Source of the DNA: an uncultured Christensenellaceae bacterium
GTDB taxonomy: Bacteria; Bacillota; Clostridia; Christensenellales; CAG-314
NCBI GenBank assembly: GCA_910585195.1
Contig: CAJUCX010000004.1
Span: forward strand, 56,011 to 120,010
Length of the DNA stretch: 64,000 nt
Reading direction: 5' to 3'
How positions within the stretch are numbered: position 1 is the stretch's first letter; each line of letters begins with the position of its first letter. Under the pieces are notes generated by a model. The model made no database searches and was not told the DNA's origin. It saw only the letters and a program-made list of their open reading frames with translations. The position numbers and the translations under genes are program-made. Shown here piece by piece: positions 51,528 through 60,446 of the stretch.

Positions 51528-52325
51528 TTACTCCACAAACAACTTATAAATTTCGTTTTTGGTTACTCCGCGGTCTTTTGCCGTCTGCTTGATTGCCTCC
51601 ATTTTGCTAAGCCCCGAGTTTATATAAAACTCTACGTGTTTTTCCGCAGACAGTTTATTTAACGCGTTTTCTTCTTTTGCTTTATCCACAATCAAAACAA
51701 ACTCGCCTTTCGGGTTTTCTATATAAGCGTCTTTTAAGTCAAAAAACCGTACGCTCTCGTACATTTTTGAAATTTCTTTAACGACGGCAACTTTTCTGTC
51801 GCCGAAAAAACCGTAAAGTGTTTTAAGGTCGTCGTTTACGTTGTGCACGGCAGAGTAAAAGATATTGACGCAACTGCCGGAAAGTGTTTCCAACTGCCTT
51901 TGCCTTTCTGCGGGCTTTTCTTTAAGAAAGCCAGCGAAAGTAAAAGGCGCCTCGAAGCCGGAAAGTACAAACGCCGTAATAAAAGCGCACGCCCCGGGTA
52001 TGACCGTATAATCGATATTATTTTTTATAAGTTCTCTCACCAGCAAAAAGCCCGGGTCGGAAACGCACGGCATACCGGCGTCGGAAATTACCGCTACGTT
52101 TTGCCCGTCGTTTGCAAGGTTGCAAACGTACTCCAAAGACTTTGCCTCGTTGAATTTATGGAACGCTTTAAGCGGTTTATTCACGCCGTATTTGTCAAGC
52201 AGCACGCGCGAATGTCTCGTGTCCTCGCACAAAATGACGTCGCATTCTTTAAGCGTTTCCACCGCGCGGTAACTTATGTCGCCCAAGTTTCCTATCGGCG
52301 TTGCAACGAAAAATACTTTACCCAT
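51528..52325 (-). CDS. rsmI: 16S rRNA (cytidine-1402-2'-O)-methyltransferase
   Basis: SAM-dependent ribose methylase of C1402, 265 residues. MGKVFFVATPIGNLGDIS opens it, then CEDTRHSRVLL, AVISDAGMPCVSDPG and VIPGACAFITAF, the tetrapyrrole methylase-fold blocks of RsmI. GGAGAAACCG precedes the ATG at 52325, which lies inside the end of the methyltransferase gene upstream. A start 12 nt earlier is less likely. Confidence 0.94.
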   Translation of the reverse strand: MGKVFFVATPIGNLGDISYRAVETLKECDVILCEDTRHSRVLLDKYGVNKPLKAFHKFNEAKSLEYVCNLANDGQNVAVISDAGMPCVSDPGFLLVRELIKNNIDYTVIPGACAFITAFVLSGFEAPFTFAGFLKEKPAERQRQLETLSGSCVNIFYSAVHNVNDDLKTLYGFFGDRKVAVVKEISKMYESVRFFDLKDAYIENPKGEFVLIVDKAKEENALNKLSAEKHVEFYINSGLSKMEAIKQTAKDRGVTKNEIYKLFVE

Positions 52326-53061
52326 CGGTTTCTCCATACAACTTTTTTATGGTCTGAGTAAAATTGCCGTCATCGTCATACATAACGATAGGCTTGTTCC
52401 ATCTCAAACCCTCTTTGCCTTGTTTCGTTCCGCAAACAATCACAAGATACGGCGCGTCGCCCTCACGGGCGCAAACGGAGGTGATTTCCTTAGGCTGAAC
52501 GTCATACTTAGTCATCAGCCTGAAAATTTCCGCAGCGCGTTCCGCCTTATGCACTATATAAAATTTTCCGCCGTTCTTCAAAATTTTGCTTGCGCTAAAA
52601 CAAATTTCTTCCAAAGTAACTTTAACTTCGTGTCTGCAAATTTTAAGACTTTCCTGCAACTGCGTTTCTCCGCCGCCGCTCTTTATATAAGGCGGATTGC
52701 ACACCGCAACGTCGACTTTTTTTCCGCCGTAATTTTTTGCAAATTCCTGCAAAGACGCGTTTACAACTTCTATCCTGTCATCAAGTCCGTTGTACTCTAC
52801 GCTGCGTTTTGCCATATCCGCCAACTGCGGTTGAATTTCCACCGCAATCACCTTTTGAGGTTTTTTCTTGTAAGCAATAAGAATTGAAATTATTCCGCTG
52901 CCGGTGCCGAAGTCCACCACAACATCGCCGCTTTTGGCGTTTACGCTATTTGCAAGCAAAACCGCGTCGGAAGTAAATCGATATTCGTTTGCGTCTTGAA
53001 TTATTTTAAGACCGCCGACCTGCAAGTCCTCTAATTTTTCTGTTTCTTTCAAATTTATCAT
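52318..53061 (-). CDS. TrmN6/YfiC-like tRNA adenine N6-methyltransferase
   Basis: 247 residues, Rossmann methyltransferase. VVDFGTGSGIISILIA is the SAM-binding loop, and VAVCNPPYIKSGGG is the NPPY motif of N6-adenine methylases. Related to tRNA1(Val) A37 methylase. The frame is open far upstream to 53289, but the domain starts here, and CATAAT lies 7 nt before this ATG with no SD, again suggesting a leaderless mRNA. It overlaps rsmI by 8 bp. Confidence 0.87.
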   Translation of the reverse strand: MINLKETEKLEDLQVGGLKIIQDANEYRFTSDAVLLANSVNAKSGDVVVDFGTGSGIISILIAYKKKPQKVIAVEIQPQLADMAKRSVEYNGLDDRIEVVNASLQEFAKNYGGKKVDVAVCNPPYIKSGGGETQLQESLKICRHEVKVTLEEICFSASKILKNGGKFYIVHKAERAAEIFRLMTKYDVQPKEITSVCAREGDAPYLVIVCGTKQGKEGLRWNKPIVMYDDDGNFTQTIKKLYGETDG

Positions 53062-53328
53062 TGACAAAATTATGCAACAAAAAGCAAATAAAAACAAGCG
53101 TTTTGTTTTTTGTAAAATGGTAAAAACTGTAAACAATTGCAAAAACCGTTTTCGGGTGCTATACTTTTTCTTAAATAAAAACGCTTGCAACAATTTGCAC
53201 GCGCATAAAGCAATATTTTTGTATGAAAACATTGCGACTTTCCCCGTATATGCTAAGTCAAAAATATAATTACAGCACAATAATCTCAAATATATATAGT
53301 ATCGCAGTGCAAACGTTAAGGAGGTTAT

Positions 53329-55005
53329 ATGAAGTTATCTGAAATACCGTACAAAAGAATTACGCTTGAAGAAATACGCGCGGAAATGAAAAAATTTATT
53401 TCCGAATTTGAAAACGCAAACAGCGCAAAAGAACAAATGGAAATTTATAAACGCTACAACGATTATTCCGAAGATATTTCCACCACCTTTTCGCTTTTGA
53501 ACATTCGCTATACGCTAAATACCGCCGACGAATTTTACTCTGCGGAAAAAGACTATCTCAACGAAATTTCACCTTACGTAACGCAACTTGCGCAGGAGTT
53601 TAACGACAAACTGTTGGAGTCGAAATACATCGGCGAACTTAAAACAATGCTGCCGGAACTTATCTTCACCAAGTTGGAATACTCTAAAAAATGCTTCAAC
53701 GACGAGATTTTGAAAGAGTTGGAAATCGAAAGCAAGTTGGAAACGGAATACAGTCAACTTACCGCCTGCGCTCTTATCGACTTTGAGGGGCAAAAACTCA
53801 CTCTGTCGCAACTTGGCAAATACAAACAAAGCCCTGACAGAGAAACACGCATAAAAGCCTTTAATGCTGCGGGAAAATGGTTGGAATGCGTTGCCGACAA
53901 AATAGACGACATTTACGACAAAATGGTAAAAGTGCGTACGTCGATGGCAAAAAAACTCGGTTTTGAAAATTACCACGAAATGTCCATATACCGTATGGGC
54001 AGAATAGGCTACGGAATAGACGACATAAAAACCTTCCGCAAACAAGTCAAAGAAGATTTGGTGCCTATCATACAAAAATTAAAAAGAGAACAAGCGCAGG
54101 AACTCGGCATAGAAAAAATCACCATTGCCGACGACCCGATAGTATTCAAGCACGGCAACCCTACGCCTATCGGCACGCCGGAAGAAATCTTTGCAAACGG
54201 CAAAAAGATGTATCACGAAATGTCGGCGGAAACAGGCAAGTTTATAGACTTTATGTTGGAGCACGAACTGTTTGACGTACTTGCGAAAAAAGGCAAAGCC
54301 AACGGCGGCTACTGCACAAACCTGCCTAAATACAAAATGCCATTCATCTTTGCAAACTTCAACGGCACGAGCGGCGACGTAGACGTTTTGACGCACGAAG
54401 CGGGACACGCGTTTGCGGCATATAAAGCATTCGACTTGCCGTGGGAGGACATACAAACCCCGGGTATGGAAACTGCGGAAATTCACTCTATGAGTATGGA
54501 GTTTTTTGCGGAAAAATGGATGGACTTGTTTTTTGGCGACATGGCGGAAGAATACAGATATATGCATTTAAGTTCTTCCCTGTCGTTTATACCTTACGGT
54601 ACGATAGTAGACTACTTTCAAGAAATCGTCTACACCAACCCCGATATGACGCCTGCCGAAAGGACGGAAACCTTCAAAAAGCTTACGGAAGAATTTTGCC
54701 CTAACTTAAACGCAGACGGCATTGCCGAATACGAAAAAGGCAAACGCTGGCAGTTTCAACTGCATATCTTTGAATATCCGTTTTATTACATCGACTATTG
54801 CCTTGCGCAGACTATGGCTTTGGAGTTTTATATAATGATGAACAAAGACTATAAATCCGCTTGGGAAACCTACCTTAAACTCGTATCTTACGCAGGCACT
54901 TTGCCGTTCCCTCAGTTAGTGGAAAAATGCGGAATGAAATCCCCGTTGAAGCAAGGCACTTTGAAAGAAGTCGCGCAAGAACTCGAAAAGATTTTAAGCA
55001 AATAA
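53329..55005 (+). CDS. M3-family oligoendopeptidase (PepF-like)
   Basis: 558-residue cytoplasmic zinc metallopeptidase degrading oligopeptides. HEAGH at 356-360 is the zinc site, followed by a conserved AEIHSMSMEFFAE that supplies the third ligand. The N-terminal half is helical and acidic. The length fits the short PepF/M3 type. TAAGGAGGTTAT is just before the ATG and a terminator follows. Single gene with no transporter next to it. Confidence 0.93.
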   Translation: MKLSEIPYKRITLEEIRAEMKKFISEFENANSAKEQMEIYKRYNDYSEDISTTFSLLNIRYTLNTADEFYSAEKDYLNEISPYVTQLAQEFNDKLLESKYIGELKTMLPELIFTKLEYSKKCFNDEILKELEIESKLETEYSQLTACALIDFEGQKLTLSQLGKYKQSPDRETRIKAFNAAGKWLECVADKIDDIYDKMVKVRTSMAKKLGFENYHEMSIYRMGRIGYGIDDIKTFRKQVKEDLVPIIQKLKREQAQELGIEKITIADDPIVFKHGNPTPIGTPEEIFANGKKMYHEMSAETGKFIDFMLEHELFDVLAKKGKANGGYCTNLPKYKMPFIFANFNGTSGDVDVLTHEAGHAFAAYKAFDLPWEDIQTPGMETAEIHSMSMEFFAEKWMDLFFGDMAEEYRYMHLSSSLSFIPYGTIVDYFQEIVYTNPDMTPAERTETFKKLTEEFCPNLNADGIAEYEKGKRWQFQLHIFEYPFYYIDYCLAQTMALEFYIMMNKDYKSAWETYLKLVSYAGTLPFPQLVEKCGMKSPLKQGTLKEVAQELEKILSK

Positions 55006-55008
55006 TAT

Positions 55009-55043
55009 AACGCCGCAAAGCAAAAAGCTTTGCGGCGTTTTTT
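55009..55043 (+). terminator. Terminator of the oligopeptidase gene
   Basis: Perfect 13-bp stem AACGCCGCAAAGC/GCTTTGCGGCGTT followed by TTTTT. Confidence 0.9.
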
Positions 55044-55054
55044 AGTGTAAAACC

Positions 55055-55081
55055 AAGCCGCCACACAAAGTGCAGCGGCTT
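55055..55081 (-). terminator. Terminator of the MATE gene
   Basis: AAGCCGC/GCGGCTT stem, followed on the minus strand by GGTTTTACAC. Confidence 0.55.
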
Positions 55082-55109
55082 GAACTTTTTTATAGGACTT
55101 ATTTGAATT

Positions 55110-56450
55110 TTACACCAAAGCGCGTTTCGGCTTCCAAAAGCCTTTGAAGTAGCAAAACAGTGAAATTGCCGTTGCTATCGCCCAGCCTATCGGCCAAGAC
55201 GTCCAAATGCCGTCGGCGCCCATAGACGGCGTAAGTATAAAGGCAAGCGCCACGCGCAGCAGCAGGTCGGAAAAGGTAGAAAGCATAAACAGTTTCATTG
55301 CGCCTGCCCCGCGGAAAACTCCGTCGGCAACTATTTTAAGCCCTATCACGAAATAGAACGGAGAAACTATCTGCAAAAATCTGCAACCCGCGTCAAGCGC
55401 AGCCGCGCTGCTCTCGCTGTCCAAAAAGATTTTGACCATTGCCGGGCTGAAAAAGAAGTATGCCGCAAAAAAAGGAAGCGCCGTGCAAAGCGACATAACT
55501 ATACCCGTGCGGAACCCCTTAGGCAGTCTTTCGGTTTTGCCCGCCCCTATATTTTGAGCGCAGTAACTCGACAGTCCGTTTGAAAGGCTTACAAGCAAAG
55601 TAATCGTAAAGGTGTTTAATTTTATCGCCGCGGTATAGCCCGCCATTACGGAACTGCCGAAGGAATTTACAAGCCCTTGTATAAACAAATTGCCAACCGA
55701 CAAAAAACTTTGCTGCAATATGCTAGGCACTGCAATGATGGAAGTTTTTTTGAGTAATGCCCAAGAAAAAGGTTTTGAATTTTCTTCGCACTTGATACGC
55801 CTCAACTTTATAAGCAAAGTCAAAATCGCGCCTATCGACGCAATGCCCTGTGCGATAACGGTTGCCCAAGCGGCGCCGGCGACGCCCCACTTAAACACCG
55901 CAATAAACAGCAAGTCAAGTCCTACGTTAAGCACGGATGAAATTATAAGAAATATCAGCGGCGTTTTAGAGTCGCCCAAAGCCGTAAATATACCCGTCGC
56001 AATGTTATATAAAAACACAAACGCCATACCGACGAGATATATATTTAAGTACGTCATACTGTCGGCAAAAACGTTGTCCGGGGTATCTAATAGATGCATA
56101 AGCGGCGAAGCAATTAGCAAGCCCAACCCCGTAAGCAGCAGACTTAAAACGGTAAACGCGATAAACGAAGTCGAAACCGCAGTTTTCATTTGCGCGGTCT
56201 TACCTCCGCCGTAAAGTTGAGATATAATGACCGAGCAACCTATATTGCAACCGAAAGCAATCGCCATAAAAATCATTGTGATAGGATATGACGCACCTAC
56301 CGCCGCAAGAGCGTCTTCGCCGACAAACTGCCCCACTATAATGGTATCTACTATGTTGTAAAGTTGCTGAAAGATTGAACTTATAAGCAGCGGCAGCGTA
56401 AACAGCCACAAAACTTTACCGGGTTTTCCTTCCGTCAATGAAGTCATCAT
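55110..56450 (-). CDS. MATE-family efflux transporter
   Basis: 446 residues, 12 hydrophobic helices in two bundles. It starts TEGKPGKVLWLFTLPLLISS with the IFQQLYNIVDTIIVGQFVGEDALAAVGA segment typical of bacterial DinF/NorM-type MATE proteins, which export drugs or metabolites using Na+ or H+. Substrate unknown. AAAAGGAGAA precedes the ATG. Single gene. Confidence 0.93.
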   Translation of the reverse strand: MMTSLTEGKPGKVLWLFTLPLLISSIFQQLYNIVDTIIVGQFVGEDALAAVGASYPITMIFMAIAFGCNIGCSVIISQLYGGGKTAQMKTAVSTSFIAFTVLSLLLTGLGLLIASPLMHLLDTPDNVFADSMTYLNIYLVGMAFVFLYNIATGIFTALGDSKTPLIFLIISSVLNVGLDLLFIAVFKWGVAGAAWATVIAQGIASIGAILTLLIKLRRIKCEENSKPFSWALLKKTSIIAVPSILQQSFLSVGNLFIQGLVNSFGSSVMAGYTAAIKLNTFTITLLVSLSNGLSSYCAQNIGAGKTERLPKGFRTGIVMSLCTALPFFAAYFFFSPAMVKIFLDSESSAAALDAGCRFLQIVSPFYFVIGLKIVADGVFRGAGAMKLFMLSTFSDLLLRVALAFILTPSMGADGIWTSWPIGWAIATAISLFCYFKGFWKPKRALV

Positions 56451-56504
56451 TTCTCCTTTTAATTTGCGAAATAAAATTATATTTTAACAAATGTACATAA
56501 AAAA

Positions 56505-56523
56505 GCGGAAACGCCGTTTCCGC
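56505..56523 (-). terminator. Terminator of the CYTH-HAD pair
   Basis: Perfect 8-bp stem GCGGAAAC/GTTTCCGC with a GCC loop, followed on the minus strand by TTTTTT, about 100 bp past the HAD stop. Confidence 0.75.
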
Positions 56524-56628
56524 AATTTTTGCAAAATGATATTTTATCTTTAAGGTAAAATTTATTTTGTATGTACTGATATTTTAATTGCGGAATTATC
56601 TTTTCCGCAAAATACCATATACCCAAAA

Positions 56629-57288
56629 TCAAAATCTGTCAACTCTCTCGTATACAAATTTTTTAAGTTCTTCCACGGTGTTGACGATTGCAATATGCGG
56701 ATATTTTTCCATATCTTCTCTCTCGCCGAAACCGTACAAAACTCCCACCGCGTCGATACCGCAAATCTCGGCGCCCTGCAAGTCGTAAAATGTATCGCCT
56801 ATCATAAGACATCTGTCTTTATCTATTTTGTACTTTTCCAACGCGTTGTTTATAATGTCGCATTTATTTACTCTGCCCGTTTCGCTGCCGCTTACGAAAT
56901 CCAGATGCTGCAACATACCGAGTTTTTTTAAGACTTCGACAGCATATTTTTCGTATTTGCTTGTGGCAACGCCTACTTTAACACCCCGTTCTCTCAAACC
57001 CTTTGCAAATTCGTCAATGCCTGTGTACATCTCGTTGTCATAAATGCCGTCTTGTATATAAAGCGCACGATAAAAAGGCAAAGCGTCTTTTTGCTTTTGC
57101 TCGTCATCAGGGAAAATTATCTTAAACGTACTTGACAAAGGCGGCCCTATAAACTTTTTTACGTTATACTGCGACAAGTCCGCGCCGAACTTTTTGCAAG
57201 TGGCGTCAAGACACTTTACTATGCCGCGATAAGTGTTGGAAATCGTTCCGTCCAAATCCAACAGCACTGCATTATATTTTTTAGTCAT
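56629..57288 (-). CDS. HAD-family hydrolase, phosphoglycolate-phosphatase-like
   Basis: 219 residues, haloacid dehalogenase fold. LLDLDGTISNT (10-20) is the catalytic motif I, VGVATSKYEKYA motif II, and MIGDTFYDLQGAE motif IV, with a helical cap in between. Similar to Gph/PpaX-type phosphatases. The substrate is uncertain. It overlaps the CYTH protein by 4 bp and has AAAGGAGATTTT upstream. Confidence 0.88.
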   Translation of the reverse strand: MTKKYNAVLLDLDGTISNTYRGIVKCLDATCKKFGADLSQYNVKKFIGPPLSSTFKIIFPDDEQKQKDALPFYRALYIQDGIYDNEMYTGIDEFAKGLRERGVKVGVATSKYEKYAVEVLKKLGMLQHLDFVSGSETGRVNKCDIINNALEKYKIDKDRCLMIGDTFYDLQGAEICGIDAVGVLYGFGEREDMEKYPHIAIVNTVEELKKFVYERVDRF

Positions 57289-57845
57289 AAAATCTCCTTT
57301 GCCTTCAAAAATCTTTCCAACTTGGAAGCCGATTGTTTAATTTTTATTTTCATCTGTTCAAGCAGTTGAGTAAGTTGCGCAATTTTGTCATCGGTGCTTT
57401 CATACTCCAATTCGAAATCGATTTTGCCGTCTACAATATTTTTATCGAGTTCTATCTCGAAGCCGAAAAAATTAAACTTTATCCTTTGCGTTTCGGCACA
57501 GCCCAGATAACGCAAATTCTTTGCAAAATCGCTGCCGAAATTTTTGTTTACAAAATCTTTGTCAAGACAACCGCCTATTGCATTTTGCAAAAACTCTTTA
57601 TCGACTTCGATACCCTGCTCCGCACAATTAAACACGTTGCCCTTGACGCTATTTCTGTTTTTATACTGCAAAGCATACTTGCCGTTTTTGACTCTTATGC
57701 GCACCATACGGCTCAAATCGTCGGTTGTGTCGAAGTAATGGTTGACCTGACTTGTCGGCTGTTTGTCTGCATAACTCCTTATCAGGTCGTATTCTGCCGG
57801 CGAAAGTTTTATTTTAAGTTCGTTTTCGCAAAAAACTTCGTTCAT
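57285..57845 (-). CDS. CYTH-domain protein (YjbK-like)
   Basis: 186 residues of the CYTH/triphosphate-tunnel fold. CENELKIKLSPAEYDLI, VNHYFDTTDD, RIRVKNGKYALQYKNR and DFELEYES are the strand motifs with the charged residues that line the tunnel. Bacterial members hydrolyse inorganic triphosphate or similar ligands; YjbK in Bacillus is not fully defined. SD weak. Coupled to the HAD phosphatase gene downstream. Confidence 0.85.
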   Translation of the reverse strand: MNEVFCENELKIKLSPAEYDLIRSYADKQPTSQVNHYFDTTDDLSRMVRIRVKNGKYALQYKNRNSVKGNVFNCAEQGIEVDKEFLQNAIGGCLDKDFVNKNFGSDFAKNLRYLGCAETQRIKFNFFGFEIELDKNIVDGKIDFELEYESTDDKIAQLTQLLEQMKIKIKQSASKLERFLKAKEIL

Positions 57846-57937
57846 ATTCGTTATTTTACCTTTAATTTTTGTAAAATTTTATTTGTGCTTATAGTAATAA
57901 AATTATCATAATTAAAATGCAAATTTATTGCTGCGAT

Positions 57938-59005
57938 TTATTGAGTAACGGTTTTTGCAAAGCGCACCCAACCGCGCACGTCGTTGTCATAAGCGGAAAC
58001 ACCGTCTACGTAATTTAGTTTAAGATAAACGTCGTAAAAGAAGTTTGAAATGCTTTCAAACCAACTTGCATTGTAATAGGAATTTTTACCTACGACGTAA
58101 GAAATGCGCATACGCAAAAAAACGTCTTCTATTTTGTCCAACTGTCTTTGCAAGTTGTCGCCGTCAATCAACTGCAACAATGCGACGGTTGCGGTGTAAC
58201 TTCCGCTGTAACGCAAAATCTCATCGTCGGAATGCACGCATATATACTGCGCCAAAAACTCCGCTTCTTCTTCGTTAAGAATACCCTTTGCGTGCATAAG
58301 TTCGTGCGTAAGCAATACGCCGAGGTTTCCGTCGGAAACCGACGAATCTATATTAAGCTCAGCAAAAAACGGAAAGTAAACTCCGTCAAACCCCATGACG
58401 CCAAGCAAATTCGGTATAAAAGTATATTTAGGCTTAGAGGCAAAACCGTACAAAAACTGCAAGTTTTGTTTTGCTATGGCATGGTTTACAACGTCTTCTA
58501 TTTTTGTTTTGTCATAGTCCGCCGGCAACACAAGCGCACGGTTCGGTCCGTCAAAGTCTACGCTTCTTGCACTGTCGTTAAGCTTCTTAATAAGATAGTC
58601 GCTTGCGGCAATTACGTTTTCGTCGGTAAGTTCCGCCTGCGCAAAATTCATTTTGTCATAAACGCTTGCCTTGCGATAGTTTAAGCCCAAGATAAAAGAA
58701 AACCAAACAAACAAAATACACGCGACGCAAAGGAAGTTGAACCAAAATTTCTTCATCGTCTTGCGTTTTGCATTTACGACTATGCGCCACACCACCAACC
58801 CGACGTAAACGGGGATAAGCAATATAAATATTGTCAAAACGGAAAACGGAAAGAGCGAAAACACCCACCCGACAATAAGGTTGAGGAATTGACTTATAAA
58901 ACCAAAAGTTTCTCCCGATTTAGGAAACAGCATCATTACAAAAGCAACAATCGTCAGGAGAAACAAAACGGTATATTTTATATTTTTTCTTTCAAAAATT
59001 TTCAT
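57938..59005 (-). CDS. DUF3810 membrane metalloprotease-like protein
   Basis: 355 residues. Two to three N-terminal transmembrane helices (about 9-26, 36-68, 89-108) lead to a soluble domain with LLTHELMHAKGI, an HExxH zinc site, and a downstream NEEEAEFLAQ helix for a third ligand. This matches DUF3810, a family of predicted membrane zinc proteases of unknown substrate. It overlaps the cyclophilin gene by 4 bp, so the two are coupled. Confidence 0.85.
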   Translation of the reverse strand: MKIFERKNIKYTVLFLLTIVAFVMMLFPKSGETFGFISQFLNLIVGWVFSLFPFSVLTIFILLIPVYVGLVVWRIVVNAKRKTMKKFWFNFLCVACILFVWFSFILGLNYRKASVYDKMNFAQAELTDENVIAASDYLIKKLNDSARSVDFDGPNRALVLPADYDKTKIEDVVNHAIAKQNLQFLYGFASKPKYTFIPNLLGVMGFDGVYFPFFAELNIDSSVSDGNLGVLLTHELMHAKGILNEEEAEFLAQYICVHSDDEILRYSGSYTATVALLQLIDGDNLQRQLDKIEDVFLRMRISYVVGKNSYYNASWFESISNFFYDVYLKLNYVDGVSAYDNDVRGWVRFAKTVTQ

Positions 59006-59526
59006 CTTTCAGTAACTTTCGGCTCAGGGAAATTCTGCCCGAAAGTTTCCGCGGTAACTTTTGCCATTTTTTGTTCTTTAAGCGGTCTGTCGGAAAAATC
59101 CGTTTTGCAAGCGGCAATTTCGTCCACGACGTCCATACCTTCCACAACGCAGCCGAATGCGGCATAACCGCCGTCGAGGTGCGGAGCGTCCTGATGCATA
59201 ATAAAAAACTGACTGCCTGCGCTGTTAGGCATCATAGACCTTGCCATAGACAATACGCCGCGTTTGTGCGGCAAATCGTTGTCAAAACCGTTTTGGCGGA
59301 ACTCTCCGTAAATGCCGTAGCCAGGTCCTCCCGTGCCTTTGCCCAACGGGTCTCCGCCCTGAATCATAAATCCTTCTATAACTCTGTGAAAAATAAGTCC
59401 GTCGTAAAAACCTTTTTTTATCAAAGATAAAAAGTTATTTACCGTGTTAGGCGCCTTATCTGGATAAAGCTCCGCAACGATTTTTTTGCCGTTTTCCATT
59501 TCTATCGTTATTTTTGGATTTTTCAT
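59002..59526 (-). CDS. Cyclophilin-type peptidyl-prolyl isomerase
   Basis: 174 residues. FHRVIEGFMIQGGDP and SAGSQFFIMHQDAPHLDG are the active-site blocks of bacterial cyclophilin with the catalytic Arg and Phe. There is no signal peptide, so it is cytoplasmic. The start at 59526 has GGAGTGATAATT upstream; a start 9 nt earlier is also open. First gene of a pair with the DUF3810 protein. Confidence 0.94.
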   Translation of the reverse strand: MKNPKITIEMENGKKIVAELYPDKAPNTVNNFLSLIKKGFYDGLIFHRVIEGFMIQGGDPLGKGTGGPGYGIYGEFRQNGFDNDLPHKRGVLSMARSMMPNSAGSQFFIMHQDAPHLDGGYAAFGCVVEGMDVVDEIAACKTDFSDRPLKEQKMAKVTAETFGQNFPEPKVTER

Positions 59527-59654
59527 AATTATCACTCCGTTAATTATATTGAATTGTATAATATTTTAATTTTCCGTAGCAGTTGTAAAAAATAATACAA
59601 AAAGGTTTATAAATTTTTCAGGTTTCGTTTACGATATTGCAACTGCCGTTTATT

Positions 59655-60206
59655 TTATAATCCTATGCTGTCGGCAATTTCTTTCATACCTTCCAAAGTC
59701 TCAAAAACAAGAGTTTCCAAAGGCATATCCAACATTTCGGCGCCCTTTAAGATGACTTCTCTGTTTGCGCCCTTTGCAAAGTCTTTTTTCTTCCACTTTT
59801 TCAAAACGCTTTCTACCGCAACGCTTGCAAGCTTTTTGTCAGGCAGCACCAAAGCGCACGCAACGATTAAACCCGTAAGTTCGTCAACGGCAAACAACAC
59901 TTTTTCCATCTTTTCTTGCGGCTCTACGTCGCTGCAAATGCCCCAGCCATGGCTGTTGATAGAATTTATTTCCGCATCGCTCACGCCGTAAGGCTTCAAA
60001 AGTTCCGCCGTATGCTGCAAATGTTCAGTCGGGTACATTTCATAATCAACGTCGTGCAGCAAACCTATATTGCCCCAATATTCTTCGTCAAAACCGAAAA
60101 GTTTTGCAAAATGCCTCATTGCTCCTTCCACCGCCAAGCCGTGATTGATAAGATTTCTGCTTTTGGTGGTAGTCTGCAAAATTTCAAATGCTTGCTCTCT
60201 GTTCAT
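59655..60206 (-). CDS. HD-domain (HDIG-type) protein
   Basis: 183 residues. LLHDVDYEMYPTEHL has the HD pair, SHGWG comes after it, and VDELTGLIVACALVLPD is the second metal side. Likely a small metal-dependent phosphohydrolase of unknown substrate. AAAGGGGTGATTTT precedes the ATG at 60206. Single gene. Confidence 0.8.
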   Translation of the reverse strand: MNREQAFEILQTTTKSRNLINHGLAVEGAMRHFAKLFGFDEEYWGNIGLLHDVDYEMYPTEHLQHTAELLKPYGVSDAEINSINSHGWGICSDVEPQEKMEKVLFAVDELTGLIVACALVLPDKKLASVAVESVLKKWKKKDFAKGANREVILKGAEMLDMPLETLVFETLEGMKEIADSIGL

Positions 60207-60366
60207 AAAATCACCCCTTTGCAAAGAGAATATACCACAACGCAAAAACCGTCAAATGATTTTAGTAAGTCCCGTCTGCTTATTTTTAATTTTTTCGACG
60301 CTTATAATTTAACCGTTTAAGACGGCATAATGTAACTTATTGTTTGTTTGCTTAAAAAATTTGCAA

Positions 60367-60400
60367 AACAAAAAGCGGTTTTGCAAAACCGCTTTTTGTT
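60367..60400. terminator. Terminator after the nhaC-family gene
   Basis: Palindrome CAAAAAGCGGTTTTGCAAAACCGCTTTTTG flanked by T-rich sequence on both strands; the core is a perfect inverted repeat around GC. Confidence 0.85.
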
Positions 60401-60446
60401 TATATTTACAATGATTTTTATTTGATATTTTTATTTACAAAAAATA

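Noticed and set aside
53062..53289. Longer N-terminus of the TrmN6-like protein
   Set aside because: The extra 76 residues are not part of the family and lie in AT-rich upstream sequence.
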